This document shows positions 29,301-38,947 of a stretch of 64,000 bases of DNA, piece by piece; positions within the stretch are counted from its first letter, which is position 1, and every line of letters starts with the position of its first letter. The notes under the pieces are model-generated. The model did not search any database. It was not told the DNA's origin and saw nothing but the letters and a program-made list of their open reading frames with translations. A program made the translations under genes and the position numbers. Origin of the DNA: JAOAPG01 sp963791575 (GTDB taxonomy: Bacteria; Acidobacteriota; Terriglobia; Terriglobales; Acidobacteriaceae); NCBI GenBank assembly GCA_963791575.1, contig CAWBSY010000002.1, positions 1-64,000 on the forward strand, written 5' to 3'.

Positions 29301-30773
29301 CTAGTTGTCCGTCGGTTCGGGCGCCGCTTGTGCGCGCGGTACTTTGGGTACTGCAGGACCCCGGGGGGCTTCTGGTGGCATCGGTGCTTCGGCAACTGCT
29401 GATCCTTTACGGATTTCGATTGTTCCATGCTCGTTGTTCAGGACTAAATGTGGTCCACCACTGCCTACGGTTCCATTAGCAGTTGCGCGGTCGTCGCCGT
29501 TATCGACCTTCAACTCGCCAAAGTCCGATTCAATCTCGCCGTTGCGGGCTTGGGCGTTCACCTGAAATCCGGACTTTTCAGGGACATGAATCTCGATGTC
29601 TCCGTTACGATTGTCCAATTGCATGCTGCCCAATTTGCTTACTTCGATTTCGATTCCGCCATTTTCGTCTTGTAAGCGCACATCGCCGGAGACTCCGGTC
29701 AAATGCACGTCTTTGGATCGCGTCGTCAATCGCACTGGTCCCGTTATGTTGGTGGCTTGCAAGTCACCGGAATCGAGATTCAAATCGCCATCGAGCTTGG
29801 AGAATTCCATGTTCGTGCGCGACGACTTAAACGTCACCGGCTTCGCAATTTTCACCAGCTTCAGACTTTCCATGAATTCGCCGTCTAGACGTACCGATCC
29901 CTTGATGTCTTCAAGTGAAACATCGTTGGCACGGCCTTGCAGAGATACATCGGAAGCGATTTGCGAAATCCGGGCCGAGCTTTGGTCCAGATTCAAATTA
30001 ACCTTTCCGTTGACGTCCGCGACCGAGACCTCGCCATGCGCGCTCGTGATATCAGCATCGCCGTCACGTCCCATGACATTTACGTCGCCATGTTTGCTGA
30101 AGATCACGACCGAGGCCTTACGGGGGATAGCTATATCCATGTCAGTGGTAACGCGATGCCCTGCCGCACCTTGTGTATTGGCATTTACAGTGACCGTGTT
30201 GCCGCTGATGCTGATCTGTGGCTTGGTAGTGCCATTCGATTTATCTGCGTCGCTTTGATTTTGCGCACTGATGTGTTTGTGCACGGCAACATGAATCTCA
30301 TTGTCCTCTGATGCCGTGATATTGACTGCTCCGCGTTCGCTCGTGACGTGCAAGCTGGCTCCGGCGGGAAAGCTTTGATCGAGTTGATCGTCGTAGCTAT
30401 AGGTGTGTCCGAAGAATTGGAAGTCTTCATCGCCAAGCTGGATGTGATCGCGGAGTTCGTCCCAGTCAAAGCGCGAGGCTTGGGTCGCGGCCAAGCCGAT
30501 TGCAACCAGGAAAATCACGAGAAACACGCCGCCCACGCCAACACCGGAAGCCCTGGTTCCGTGCCTTTGCGCTTGTTGATACTCGACCAGCTTGATCACT
30601 CCCCACAGGATCAGCAGAAGGGGCCAGTAATGGGCGAAATAGTGGGCCAATGGTCCCCAGCTGAGTCGACCCATGGTTCCCAACAAAAACACGATCCCCA
30701 AAATGATGAGCACAACTGGCCCGGCAAAGGACCGCTGTGGTCGTAATGGGGGAACCGGAGTAGGGCTAGCCAC
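29301..30773 (-). CDS. Membrane protein with DUF4097 beta-repeat domain (adhesin-like)
   Basis: 490 residues; GTG start at 30773 overlapping the upstream stop by 8 bases. Residues ~15-110 hold membrane helices with a LiaF/DUF5668-like pattern (GPVVLIILGIVFLLGTMGRL, WPLLLILWGVIKLVEY, GVFLVIFLVAIGLAA). Residues ~140-455 are a repeating beta structure of the DUF4097 type (VSLQGRANDVSLEDIKGSVR, GDVRLQDENGGIEIEVSKLG). The end is Pro/Ala-rich. The repeats likely face the periplasm. DUF4097 proteins often accompany sigma factors in envelope-stress operons; this is the last gene of such an operon here. Confidence 0.8.
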   Translation of the reverse strand: MASPTPVPPLRPQRSFAGPVVLIILGIVFLLGTMGRLSWGPLAHYFAHYWPLLLILWGVIKLVEYQQAQRHGTRASGVGVGGVFLVIFLVAIGLAATQASRFDWDELRDHIQLGDEDFQFFGHTYSYDDQLDQSFPAGASLHVTSERGAVNITASEDNEIHVAVHKHISAQNQSDADKSNGTTKPQISISGNTVTVNANTQGAAGHRVTTDMDIAIPRKASVVIFSKHGDVNVMGRDGDADITSAHGEVSVADVNGKVNLNLDQSSARISQIASDVSLQGRANDVSLEDIKGSVRLDGEFMESLKLVKIAKPVTFKSSRTNMEFSKLDGDLNLDSGDLQATNITGPVRLTTRSKDVHLTGVSGDVRLQDENGGIEIEVSKLGSMQLDNRNGDIEIHVPEKSGFQVNAQARNGEIESDFGELKVDNGDDRATANGTVGSGGPHLVLNNEHGTIEIRKGSAVAEAPMPPEAPRGPAVPKVPRAQAAPEPTDN

Positions 30774-31790
30774 GATTCACCTCGCTCGGAGGCGGAACAT
30801 CCACAGGTCGGTGATGGCGGAAGCGATGATGGCGGCCCAGGCGGCATGGTCTGCACCTGTGGAGCCGTCCGGTCGAGCAGCTTAACAACACCAATCACTA
30901 GCAACAATAGTGGCCAGGTACGATCCCATCCTGGACCGTTGTAGCTTTCGATCAGGGATAACAAACCAACGGTTATTAGCACAGCTGGCCCAATCAAACC
31001 TCGTGTGCGATAGGGGCGCCCGTCTCGACGATACCCGGCAGTATTGCAGGAAATTTTCCGGTAAAGAAGCCACGCCCCTAAACCGATGAGGATCAACGGC
31101 CATAGCCGGTCAATGTTGAAGTACCACAGGTCGGTTGTATGGAGCAGGAACAGCAGCCCCAGTCCGATGAGGATCACCGCCGCCGTCGGCACTTTGCTGG
31201 CGGTGGCAGGTGTTTCTACGGTTGCAGTGGTGACATACGACGGTTGGCCGGTTGTTTGTGTCCTAGTGCCGGCAGTTCGTTCATGAAAGATCTCGCTGGC
31301 TCCGAAGGCTTGACCCAATCCGAAGGGGTCCGGAGGTGGTTGTCCCATGCGGATGGCATGCGCCGACCGAACGGCGTCGATGATCTGGTAAACGTAAAAA
31401 AATGCGATGCCCAAGCCAAGAATGGTATTTAAGCCGCCATTGTGAATGACATCTTCGCCCCAGATCAGCAAAGTGAAAGTCACAAGGTGTGCCAATCCCT
31501 TTGCATATTGTCCTGTGTACACGGCCCCTACACCGAAAGGGAAGAACCCGGCAAGAATACCCGCTACGGCTGGATGTGGACCGGCGCCTGTGCCTCACGG
31601 GGGCTGGACCCGAAGAAACAAATCCGGTGGCGGGCTGTTGTGGAGTTACCGGGTGTCCCATCCTTTCAGCGAGGCACTGTTCGCAATAGACCACTCCCTG
31701 CACTTCGCGGGTGCAAGACCCGCAGAGCGGCTTCCCGCAAGTACGGCAGTACGCGACTGCCGGATTATTGGGATGGTTGGCACAGTTCAT
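30766..31790 (-). CDS. B-box zinc-finger membrane protein with DUF5668-like segments (two frameshifts)
   Basis: N-terminal B-box-like zinc finger (CANHPNNPAVAYCRTCGKPL, CGSCTREVQGVVYCEQC). A break near 31600 leads, after one shift, to GPHPAVAGILAGFFPFGVGA and several membrane helices (VYTGQYAKGLAHLVTFTLLI, FFYVYQIIDAVRSA, AAVILIGLGLLFLLHTTDLW, GLIGPAVLITVGLLSLIESY). A second break near 30840 restores a His-rich end RHHRFRHHRPVDVPPPSEVN and a stop at 30766-30768 that overlaps the next gene's GTG. The start overlaps the anti-sigma stop as ATGA. A zinc-dependent membrane partner of the sigma system is plausible; the exact role is unknown. About 341 residues. Confidence 0.7.
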
Positions 31791-32563
31791 GAGAACCTCC
31801 TGTTGGTGTCCACTGACATCACTACAGGCGGATCATTCGGGGAAGAAGCAAGCATGGGCTGGTTCTCCCCCTGGCTGTAGTTGCGTTGCTGGTTTTGTTC
31901 CTGGTGCTCGCTGCTGTTGTTCTTGCGGCTCTTGTCTTTGTCTTGTTCCTGGGGAGTTGGCGCGGCAGGCGTAGTTGCTCGCTTGAATTCTCGCACCCTT
32001 GATTCGATCTCATACACGAAACGAATATTTTCGTAATACTTCACCACTTTGCCGGAGGTTTCGTAATACGTGCGCTTGATAGCACTCGGGCGGAGATCGG
32101 CATGTCGCACATCGCTCAGTTTCACCCCCGCCACGCTCAAGGAGATCGATAGCGAGAAGAAGGCCATCCCAAATGACATCGCAAACCGCGGCTGACGAGC
32201 TACTCCAACTACAGGGCCGACTACTACCCCCGTCCACTCTCGAAGGCGGTCGAACCAAGTATCTCCGATGGCTGGAACCCGCCCGCCAGATCTCGCGGCC
32301 GATGCCAAGCGGAAGCTGTCAATGCCGCTGGTCGCTACGAGGATGTTCTCCAGTAGATTGGCGGGAGGTTCAATCTCTTCGAGCGATTTCAAGAAGCGCT
32401 TGCCGGCTTCAGCTTCCGCCATGAGCGGTCCGCAAACCGCGCACGACCGGGAATGAGCCTGGAAGCTTTCCAGCTTCGGCCCGCTCAGATTTCCATCCAA
32501 AGCCTCGCTCAGGAGAGCATCGAACTCAGCGCACTGCATACCCTTTTTGGATTCGCCTGACAT
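31787..32563 (-). CDS. Anti-sigma factor with zinc-binding (zf-HC2-like) domain
   Basis: 258 residues. The N-terminus MQCAEFDALLSEALDGNLSG then FQAHSRSCAVC gives the C…HxxxCxxC motif of ZAS-type anti-sigma factors (residues ~10-45). One membrane helix lies near residues 130-155 (FAMSFGMAFFSLSISLSVAG). The periplasmic part ends in a Q/N/E-rich tail. It is expected to hold the adjacent ECF sigma factor at the membrane until a signal arrives. It begins one base after the sigma stop and overlaps the next start (ATGA), so stoichiometric co-translation is likely. Confidence 0.82.
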   Translation of the reverse strand: MSGESKKGMQCAEFDALLSEALDGNLSGPKLESFQAHSRSCAVCGPLMAEAEAGKRFLKSLEEIEPPANLLENILVATSGIDSFRLASAARSGGRVPAIGDTWFDRLREWTGVVVGPVVGVARQPRFAMSFGMAFFSLSISLSVAGVKLSDVRHADLRPSAIKRTYYETSGKVVKYYENIRFVYEIESRVREFKRATTPAAPTPQEQDKDKSRKNNSSEHQEQNQQRNYSQGENQPMLASSPNDPPVVMSVDTNRRFS

Positions 32564-32564
32564 A

Positions 32565-33164
32565 TCACATTACCTGCTTATATGTACGTTGTAGCAGGCG
32601 CGCAAGTTCCGCTCGCCCGCGGTTTATTCGGGATTTCACGGTGCCCTCCGGTACCTTCAGTACCGTAGCAATTTCTTTATAGTCCATGTCCTGCAAGTCC
32701 CGTAGAATGACGGCTTCCCGCAGCTCCGGGGAGAGCTTCTGCAAAGCCACGTGGACGGTCTGGCCAATCTCCCGGCTTTGCACTCGTGCGTCAGGAGGTT
32801 GAGCTTTATCGGGAATGCGTTCACTTAGAGGCAGAGCGTCTTCGTGCTCCGATGGAGCTGTGTCCAATGAATCCGTGACCCTGTCTTGTTTGCTTTTGCG
32901 GAAATGATCTACAAGTAAGTTCCTCGTAATGGTGGTGACCCACGTCATGAATGCCCCACGCTCAAGATCGTAGGAATTCAAAGTTCGATACATTTTGATG
33001 AAGACGTCCTGCGTGAGGTCTTGCGCATCATCGGTCGAACCTGCGAAGCGATAACAAATGTTGTAGATTCGCCGATGGTATCGCTGCACGATTTCCTCCC
33101 ATGCGGCCGCATCGCCTGCAACACAGCGACGGACGAGCATGGCAGCCACATGGGCGTCTTCCAA
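32565..33164 (-). CDS. ECF-type RNA polymerase sigma factor
   Basis: 199 residues. Region 2 reads VQRYHRRIYNICYRFAGSTD, DAQDLTQDVFIKMYRTL and FMTWVTTITRNLLVDHFRK. Region 4 reads LSPELREAVILRDLQDMDYK and EIATVLKVPEGTVKSRINRG. The start is probably TTG 33164, with GGGGAG eight bases upstream; ATG 33140 would cut into region 2. The linker between regions 2 and 4 is long (~45 residues, acidic). First gene of a four-gene operon with its anti-sigma, a B-box membrane protein and a DUF4097 protein; an envelope-stress role is inferred from those partners. Confidence 0.88.
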   Translation of the reverse strand: MEDAHVAAMLVRRCVAGDAAAWEEIVQRYHRRIYNICYRFAGSTDDAQDLTQDVFIKMYRTLNSYDLERGAFMTWVTTITRNLLVDHFRKSKQDRVTDSLDTAPSEHEDALPLSERIPDKAQPPDARVQSREIGQTVHVALQKLSPELREAVILRDLQDMDYKEIATVLKVPEGTVKSRINRGRAELARLLQRTYKQVM

Positions 33165-33595
33165 CGATCACTCCCCGGAACTCCTGGTTAAGGGCTTGGA
33201 GCCGATGTTATTTACCAAGCCGGATCAGAGCTTCGGACTGAGACCAAGCTCGATCTGCTACACCTTATCCACCGCAAGTTATTCGTCAACACAATGTTTC
33301 GTCACACAATGAGATACGCATTGGCAGCACCAAAAGTTCTCGAAATGGAAACTAGGCATTGTAGCAGCGGATTAAGTGCTCATTTGCCAGACTGGCACTG
33401 TTTTGCAGATTAGGGTTCGCAACTATCAGTTCGCAACCGGAATGGAAGCGTCTTTCATGCACGCTTAGTCACAAGAATAGCCTTTGCTCAAGGTCTCCTG
33501 ATTACTCTGGTAACTACTAGTTCCCATAATGCTCGATAGATAATGAGGAACTTTGCCGGGGAACGCCGTCCCGGAGACGTTTGATTTACGGGCCC
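33165..33595. other. Divergent intergenic region between the sigma operon and the hybrid kinase
   Basis: About 430 bases without a gene. It holds a tandem 15-bp repeat (33282-33311), two GTTCGCAAC repeats (33414-33422 and 33428-33436), and a TGGCAC…TTGCA string at 33393-33407 that looks like sigma54 but has nine rather than ten bases between GG and GC. Promoters for both genes must lie here. Confidence 0.5.
33282..33311. repeat. Tandem repeat TTCGTCAACACAATG / TTCGTCACACAATG
   Basis: The two copies (33282-33296 and 33298-33311) differ by one base and are spaced 16 bases apart, 120-150 bases upstream of the sigma factor start. Spacing of about one and a half helical turns suggests binding sites for a regulator or an ECF promoter element on the minus strand (TGACGAA). 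Confidence 0.5.
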
Positions 33596-35746
33596 ATGAA
33601 AGCGAGCAGCATGTCCACGGCAGTTCAAAAGGTCAGGATTCCAGAGGAGCAAAGTTTCTCGGCGGCTTTGCTGCTCGACAAGCCGATTCTGCGAATGATC
33701 ATGGCGCAGGAGCCGCTTTCGGACATACTCAACATGCTTTGCAGGGGCATTGAGCAGCAGCATCCAGGCTTGCTCTGCTCAGTACTACTTCTCGACACCG
33801 ATGGAAAAACTCTTCGACAAGGGGCCGCACCAAGTCTACCGGTTTCCTATAGTGAAGCGATTAACGGAACCGAGATTGGCCCCGCAGTCGGATCGTGTGG
33901 AACCGCCGCTTATCTTCGACGACCTGTCATAGTTTCTGATATCGAAACCGATCCGCTCTGGGCGGATTATCGCGCCCTCGCCTTGATTCATGGCCTGCAA
34001 GCTTGCTGGTCCATGCCGATGCTTTCGCATGAGGACAAGGTTCTGGGAACATTTGCGGTCTACTATAGGGAGCCGCGCACCCCGGATAACCAGCAGTTCC
34101 AGCTCATAGAGCGGGCTAGTCACCTCGCTGGCATCGCGATTGAACGCGACCGTGCCAAAGCGGAACTTCACGCAGCTGAAACTCGGTACCGAGCGTTAGT
34201 AGAGCGGCTGCCAGCAATCACTTACATAGCGGAAGTAGGAGCTGAAGGACGTTGGCATTATGTGAGTCCGCAGATTCAATCAATTCTCGGATATTCACCC
34301 GCTGAGTGGACTGCGGAGCCCGTGCCGTGGTTGAGCCGGGTCCATGAGGAGGATCAGGAGATTGCCCTCGCAGCAGAAAAAAGAGTGCAGGAAACCGGGG
34401 AGATGTACAAGGCCGAATATAGAATGATCGCCCACGACGGTACCGTGCTTTGGTTTCGTGATGAAGCGGTACTGCTTGAAACTCTGGATTCAAAAGTCCC
34501 GCTCATGCAAGGAGTCCTTTACGACATCACGGAACACAAGCGGCTGGAAGAACAGTTTCGCCAAGCACAGAAGATGGAGGCGGTAGGGCAATTGGCTGGT
34601 GGTGTCGCACACGATTTCAATAATCTTTTAATGCTGGTGCAAGCTCACAACGAAAGAATTCAAAGCAGCGTGACGATAAATGATCCGGTCTACGCGGACG
34701 CTGTCCAGATTCAAAAAGCTGTCGATAGAGCGGCCGCGTTAACATCCCAATTACTTGCGTTCAGCCGTAAACAGTTTCTTCAACCAAGAGTGCTGGATTT
34801 GAAACCGGTGCTCTCGGAAGTGGGCAGGATGCTTTCCCGCCTGCTCGAAGAAAACATTCAGTTAAAAATCGAATCCGCACCCACGCTGGCCAAAGTTAAA
34901 ATCGACCAGGGGCAGATTGAGCAAGTCATGCTGAATCTGGCAGTAAATGCGAGAGATGCCATGCCCGAGGGCGGGACTTTGACCGTCACCGCAGAAAACG
35001 TTGTCTTGAAGGAGAGCAGATTGTGGACGCATGGTGCGGTGCAGCCCGGAAAATATGTGCGTTTATCCATAAGTGATACCGGAAGCGGAATGGACGCGAG
35101 CACGCAAGCCCACATCTTCGAACCTTTCTTTACCACTAAGCAGCCGGATAAAGGAACGGGACTAGGCTTGTCGACTGTTTATGGCGTGGTAAAGCAGAGT
35201 GGCGGCTCGGTCGCCGTATACAGCGAAATTGGACGTGGTTCCACTTTCGAAATCTACATTCCCCAGGTAGATGGTGAAACTTGCACATCTCAAGAACCAG
35301 CAGCTTTCGCTAAACCAGCCGTTGGAACCGAGACCGTATTGCTAGTGGAAGACCAGTCTGGAATTCGCGACATGTTGAACGAAGCATTGAAACGGGCTGG
35401 CTATAAAATTCTGGCGGCGGTCGACGGTGAAGAGGCGGTACGGATTGCGAAAGAGTTCGATGGTCCTATTCACTTGGTGTTGACTGACCTGATGATGCCA
35501 AACATGGGCGGCCGGGAATTGGCATCCATCGTGACTCGTCTGCGACCGGAGACCAAGGTGCTCTATATTTCTGGCTATGCGGAATTTGGCGGCCCGGATG
35601 ATGAAGTGGCCTGGCCGATTTTGCAAAAGCCATTCTCCTTGAGTGCATTGACCGCACAAGTGCGCACTCTACTCGATGGGGCCCAAGATAGTGAAACATC
35701 CCACGAGAATCGTTGGGAACAAAAGCCTGCTGATCGAATCTCGTAG
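33596..35746 (+). CDS. Hybrid sensor histidine kinase (GAF-PAS-HisKA-HATPase-REC)
   Basis: About 716 residues from ATG 33596; an in-frame TTG lies at 33581. GAF domain (~50-195; VGSCGTAAYLRRPVIVSDIE), PAS/PAC (~200-320; YVSPQIQSILGYSPAEWTAE), HisKA with phospho-acceptor GGVAHDFNNLL, ATPase with N box NLAVNARDAMPEGG, G1 DTGSGMD, F FEPFFTTKQ and G2 GTGLGLSTVYG, then a receiver (~590-700) whose phospho-Asp is in LVLTDLMMPNMGG and conserved Lys in ILQKPFSLS. No membrane helix, so it senses in the cytosol. It lacks an adjacent response regulator; phosphate probably passes to a separate phosphotransfer protein. Confidence 0.88.
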   Translation: MKASSMSTAVQKVRIPEEQSFSAALLLDKPILRMIMAQEPLSDILNMLCRGIEQQHPGLLCSVLLLDTDGKTLRQGAAPSLPVSYSEAINGTEIGPAVGSCGTAAYLRRPVIVSDIETDPLWADYRALALIHGLQACWSMPMLSHEDKVLGTFAVYYREPRTPDNQQFQLIERASHLAGIAIERDRAKAELHAAETRYRALVERLPAITYIAEVGAEGRWHYVSPQIQSILGYSPAEWTAEPVPWLSRVHEEDQEIALAAEKRVQETGEMYKAEYRMIAHDGTVLWFRDEAVLLETLDSKVPLMQGVLYDITEHKRLEEQFRQAQKMEAVGQLAGGVAHDFNNLLMLVQAHNERIQSSVTINDPVYADAVQIQKAVDRAAALTSQLLAFSRKQFLQPRVLDLKPVLSEVGRMLSRLLEENIQLKIESAPTLAKVKIDQGQIEQVMLNLAVNARDAMPEGGTLTVTAENVVLKESRLWTHGAVQPGKYVRLSISDTGSGMDASTQAHIFEPFFTTKQPDKGTGLGLSTVYGVVKQSGGSVAVYSEIGRGSTFEIYIPQVDGETCTSQEPAAFAKPAVGTETVLLVEDQSGIRDMLNEALKRAGYKILAAVDGEEAVRIAKEFDGPIHLVLTDLMMPNMGGRELASIVTRLRPETKVLYISGYAEFGGPDDEVAWPILQKPFSLSALTAQVRTLLDGAQDSETSHENRWEQKPADRIS

Positions 35747-35825
35747 TTTCCTCTCTTTGCCAGCAAGTTCACTCTCCATATAGAATCTCGTTCGGCTACG
35801 GCTTCTCCTAATCTTTGAGGTGAAT

Positions 35826-37949
35826 ATGCGACGCGGGTTTGCGACTTGCCTTTGTGCACTACTTCTATCTTTTTCAGCTCTTGCTCAAACGACCAGTCCT
35901 AATGCAGCCGAAAACACTCCACCGGTTGCGAAACAAGCTTCCCCTGGAGAGCTTCCGAAGCTGGAGAAATTCGCTCCGTCGCTAATCGACAAGAGCAAGG
36001 ATCCCTGTACTGATTTTTATCAGTACACTTGCTCTAAATGGATTGCGACACATCCCATAGCATCGGATATGCCGAGCAACTCCACTGCACATCCGCTATT
36101 CCTTTATAACCAGACTATTCTGCGAAACACCCTTGAAGCTGCAAATGCAAACAAGCAGGCTACCGGGAGCGAACGCCAGATCGGCGATTATTGGCAGAGT
36201 TGTATGGACGAATCGGGCCGCAATGCCAACGGCAAAGCGTGGCTGAACTCGCGTTTGGATGACATAGCTTCTTTTAAATCGAAGCGGGACTTGCCTCGCG
36301 TTTTGGCTTACCTACACCTGAACTTTCCCGCAGCATGGGAAGCCGATGATAACAGCACGAAGTCTCCGCTCTTTGGATTTGGGCCGTCACAAGATTTGAA
36401 AGATGCAACCCAGATGGTTGCTGGCCTCGACCAGGGCGGAATGGCGCTGCCTTCCCTCGATTATTACCTGGGAGATTCAGATCGCTTCAAAGAGCTGCGC
36501 GCAAAATATGTGCAACATGTGCAGAAGATGTTTGAATTGGCTGGCGACCCATCCGACCGCGCCGCTTCAGAAGCGAAAACGGTTATGGAAATCGAGACCG
36601 CATTCGCCAGAGCTTCGATGGACAATGTAACTCGTCGCGATCCCGAAAAGATTTATAACAAACGAACTTTGCAGCAACTCAAGAACGCTGTGCCTGATTT
36701 TGGGTGGGACGAATACTTCAGGCTGGTTGGCGCACCGAGCGTTCCGTTTTACATCGTTACGACTCCCGGTTTTTTGGATGCAGTAGAACAGCAGATCAAG
36801 ACTCGGTCGGACGAGGACTGGCGCACGTATCTGCGCTGGTGGACGATTCACCGCTCTGCCTCTTATGTGGGCAAAGATCTCGAAGAGGAGAACTTCGCTT
36901 TCTTTGGGACCGTACTTTCCGGCACTCCGCAGATGCTGCCAAGATGGCGGAGATGCGTGGGCTCTGCGGACCGTTACCTCGGTGAAGCCTTGGGACAGGC
37001 TTACGTCAATGTCGCGTTTCCTCCGGAGAGCAAGGCTCGAGCCAATGAACTCGTACATAAGATTCGCGAAACGTTAGCCGATGAGATCAAACAACTGGAC
37101 TGGATGAACGAATCGACTAAGAAAGAGGCTCTCATTAAGCAAGATGCCACGCTGCAGAAAATCGGTTATCCAGACAAATGGCGTGACTACAGCTCAGTAA
37201 AGATCGCTCCCGACAATTACTTAGCAAACATGAATGCCGCGAACGTATTTGAAGCTCATCGGCAAATCAACAAGATCGGCAAGCCCGTGGATCGCACCGA
37301 GTGGAATATGACTCCCCCGACTATCAATGCGTATGAAGATCCGCAGATGAATACAATCAACTTCCCAGCAGGGATTTTGCAGCTTCCATTTTTCAGCGGG
37401 ACTGCCGACGACGCATCGAACTTCGGCGCAATAGGAATGGTGATGGGACATGAAACCATTCACGGCTTTGATGACCAGGGGCGCAAGTTCGACGATAAAG
37501 GAAATTTGCGCGATTGGTGGACAGCGGAGGACGCGAAGCGTTATGACGAGAAGGATAAGTGCATAGTGGACGAATACTCGCAGGAAATTCCTGAGTATGG
37601 CGTCAAACAGAACGGAAAGCTTACTGCAGGGGAAGATACCGCCGATAACGGAGGTATACATTTGGCAATGCTAGCGCTGGAAAACATCTACAAGGCGCAG
37701 GGAAAGTCGCTTGATCAGCCTGAGGCTGATGGCCTAACGGGACGCCAGCGGTTTTTCCTCGCCTACGGTTTCAGTTGGTGCTCGGCTGATCGTCCAGAAG
37801 CGGCACGTAGTCAGGTAATAAGCAACCCGCACTCACTGCCGCGTTTCCGCGTGAACCGGCCTTTGTCGAACATGCCGGAGTTCGACGAAGCATTCGGATG
37901 CAAAAAAGGACAGGCGATGGTACACGAGCCGCAGTGCAGGGTTTGGTAA
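35826..37949 (+). CDS. M13-family (neprilysin-like) zinc metallopeptidase, paralogue 1
   Basis: 707 residues from ATG 35826 with GAGG (35817-35820) before it. Signal peptide MRRGFATCLCALLLSFSALA|Q. N-terminal M13 domain with paired Cys (KDPCTDFYQYTCSKW). Catalytic domain: INAYEDPQMNTINFPAGILQ (substrate-binding NAxY region), the zinc site HETIH in VMGHETIHGFDDQGR (residues ~542-546), the third ligand Glu in AGEDTADNGG, and a C-terminal CRVW shared with the second M13 enzyme at 58233-60269. It is an exported peptidase cutting short peptides. Family length and disulfide Cys are normal. Followed by a strong terminator. Confidence 0.9.
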   Translation: MRRGFATCLCALLLSFSALAQTTSPNAAENTPPVAKQASPGELPKLEKFAPSLIDKSKDPCTDFYQYTCSKWIATHPIASDMPSNSTAHPLFLYNQTILRNTLEAANANKQATGSERQIGDYWQSCMDESGRNANGKAWLNSRLDDIASFKSKRDLPRVLAYLHLNFPAAWEADDNSTKSPLFGFGPSQDLKDATQMVAGLDQGGMALPSLDYYLGDSDRFKELRAKYVQHVQKMFELAGDPSDRAASEAKTVMEIETAFARASMDNVTRRDPEKIYNKRTLQQLKNAVPDFGWDEYFRLVGAPSVPFYIVTTPGFLDAVEQQIKTRSDEDWRTYLRWWTIHRSASYVGKDLEEENFAFFGTVLSGTPQMLPRWRRCVGSADRYLGEALGQAYVNVAFPPESKARANELVHKIRETLADEIKQLDWMNESTKKEALIKQDATLQKIGYPDKWRDYSSVKIAPDNYLANMNAANVFEAHRQINKIGKPVDRTEWNMTPPTINAYEDPQMNTINFPAGILQLPFFSGTADDASNFGAIGMVMGHETIHGFDDQGRKFDDKGNLRDWWTAEDAKRYDEKDKCIVDEYSQEIPEYGVKQNGKLTAGEDTADNGGIHLAMLALENIYKAQGKSLDQPEADGLTGRQRFFLAYGFSWCSADRPEAARSQVISNPHSLPRFRVNRPLSNMPEFDEAFGCKKGQAMVHEPQCRVW

Positions 37950-37979
37950 CGCAGTAAACAATAAAAGACAGGTAGAGAA

Positions 37980-38009
37980 AAGGGAGGCTCAACGGCCTCC
38001 CTTCTTTTT
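37980..38009. terminator. Bidirectional intrinsic terminator
   Basis: AAGGGAGGC (37980-37988), loop TCAACG, GCCTCCCTT (37995-38003), then CTTTTT. The upstream side is A-rich, so it can also serve the converging ferritin-like gene. Confidence 0.85.
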
Positions 38010-38033
38010 CAACCAAAGGCTCGGTTGAAAACG

Positions 38034-38843
38034 TTACTGACAGATAATAGAGCCGTTCATACCTGCAGGATAGAAGCCGCCTGAGCAGCTCCCACCCGCA
38101 TAAACGATTTTCAATACCTGGCTTGGTGTCCGCGGAATCGACAAAGCATTCTTATCCACATCAAATGGCGTGTTCACTGTTGGTGGAATGTCGAGCGAGT
38201 CTACCGCCGGACTATTTACGCCATTCGAGATACACGATAGCCGGACATAACCCGAGTGCTGAGCTTCTGTAGCAAGAATCGCCCCAGCGGCTGCTAAGTA
38301 CGTCTTACTAGAAATCAGAGGCGCAGCTCCCAAATAGGCGCTGACTCCTACATCCTCGAATTGACGTCCCAGCTTCAAGAAGTCGTCTACGTTAGAAAAC
38401 CCATAACCCAAAGCATTGAGATTGATGGCAGGTTTTTTGACAGCCGCCGAACCCAGTGTTGAGCGCAAGTATTTCACATGGTCAACTTCATCCGTACGCA
38501 ACCCACTGGCAATGAACGCTACATTTGATCCCGTGAAGTTCACCATTTTGCCCCCGGTGGTTGCGCCGGTTTGATCGCTGGCGGTAATTATGCCGAACTT
38601 GACCAAAGTAGTTCCATAGGTTGCCATAAGGTAGAACTCGGCTTCCAGGTACTCAAGATTTAGTGCGAAGTTAAGTATGTCGGTATCGCTGAATGCCGCA
38701 AGGTTTAAGTCCTGCGCTGCTGCCAGACTGTTCCCGAGCATTGTCATTGCCACTGTGCCTAACCCCGTCGCGCTCGCGCGCTTGATGAAATTACGACGAT
38801 CGATTGGGCTATCTATGATCTTTTCCAGCAACTCTGTTTTCAT
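38034..38843 (-). CDS. Exported ferritin-like-domain protein (Ferritin_2 type)
   Basis: 269 residues from ATG 38843, preceded by GGAG; the frame is open 45 codons further without a ribosome site. The N-terminus SPIDRRNFIKRASATGLGTV has a Tat-like RRxFxK signal. The ferritin-like four-helix part (residues ~50-185) shows EYLEAEFYLMATYG, RTDEVDHVKYLRS and LATEAQHSGYVRL, supplying Glu/His ligands of a possible di-iron site. The C-terminal part is Ser/Pro/Gly-rich with a late Cys pair. Members of this family are linked to desiccation or stress in some bacteria. Folded export by Tat would suit a metal cofactor. Confidence 0.8.
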   Translation of the reverse strand: MKTELLEKIIDSPIDRRNFIKRASATGLGTVAMTMLGNSLAAAQDLNLAAFSDTDILNFALNLEYLEAEFYLMATYGTTLVKFGIITASDQTGATTGGKMVNFTGSNVAFIASGLRTDEVDHVKYLRSTLGSAAVKKPAINLNALGYGFSNVDDFLKLGRQFEDVGVSAYLGAAPLISSKTYLAAAGAILATEAQHSGYVRLSCISNGVNSPAVDSLDIPPTVNTPFDVDKNALSIPRTPSQVLKIVYAGGSCSGGFYPAGMNGSIICQ

Positions 38844-38947
38844 AAATGATCTCCTGAAACTGATTTGTCGAGACTCGAGTAGACTGACGAGTTCACGCAA
38901 TCCAAATGGGGGAAGAGCGGAAAGCGAAGACTTGCGGCCTGCGCGTA

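Noticed and set aside
33393..33407. Sigma54 promoter before the hybrid kinase
   Set aside because: TGGCAC and TTGCA are excellent but GG and GC are nine bases apart, not ten; sigma54 is strict about this spacing.
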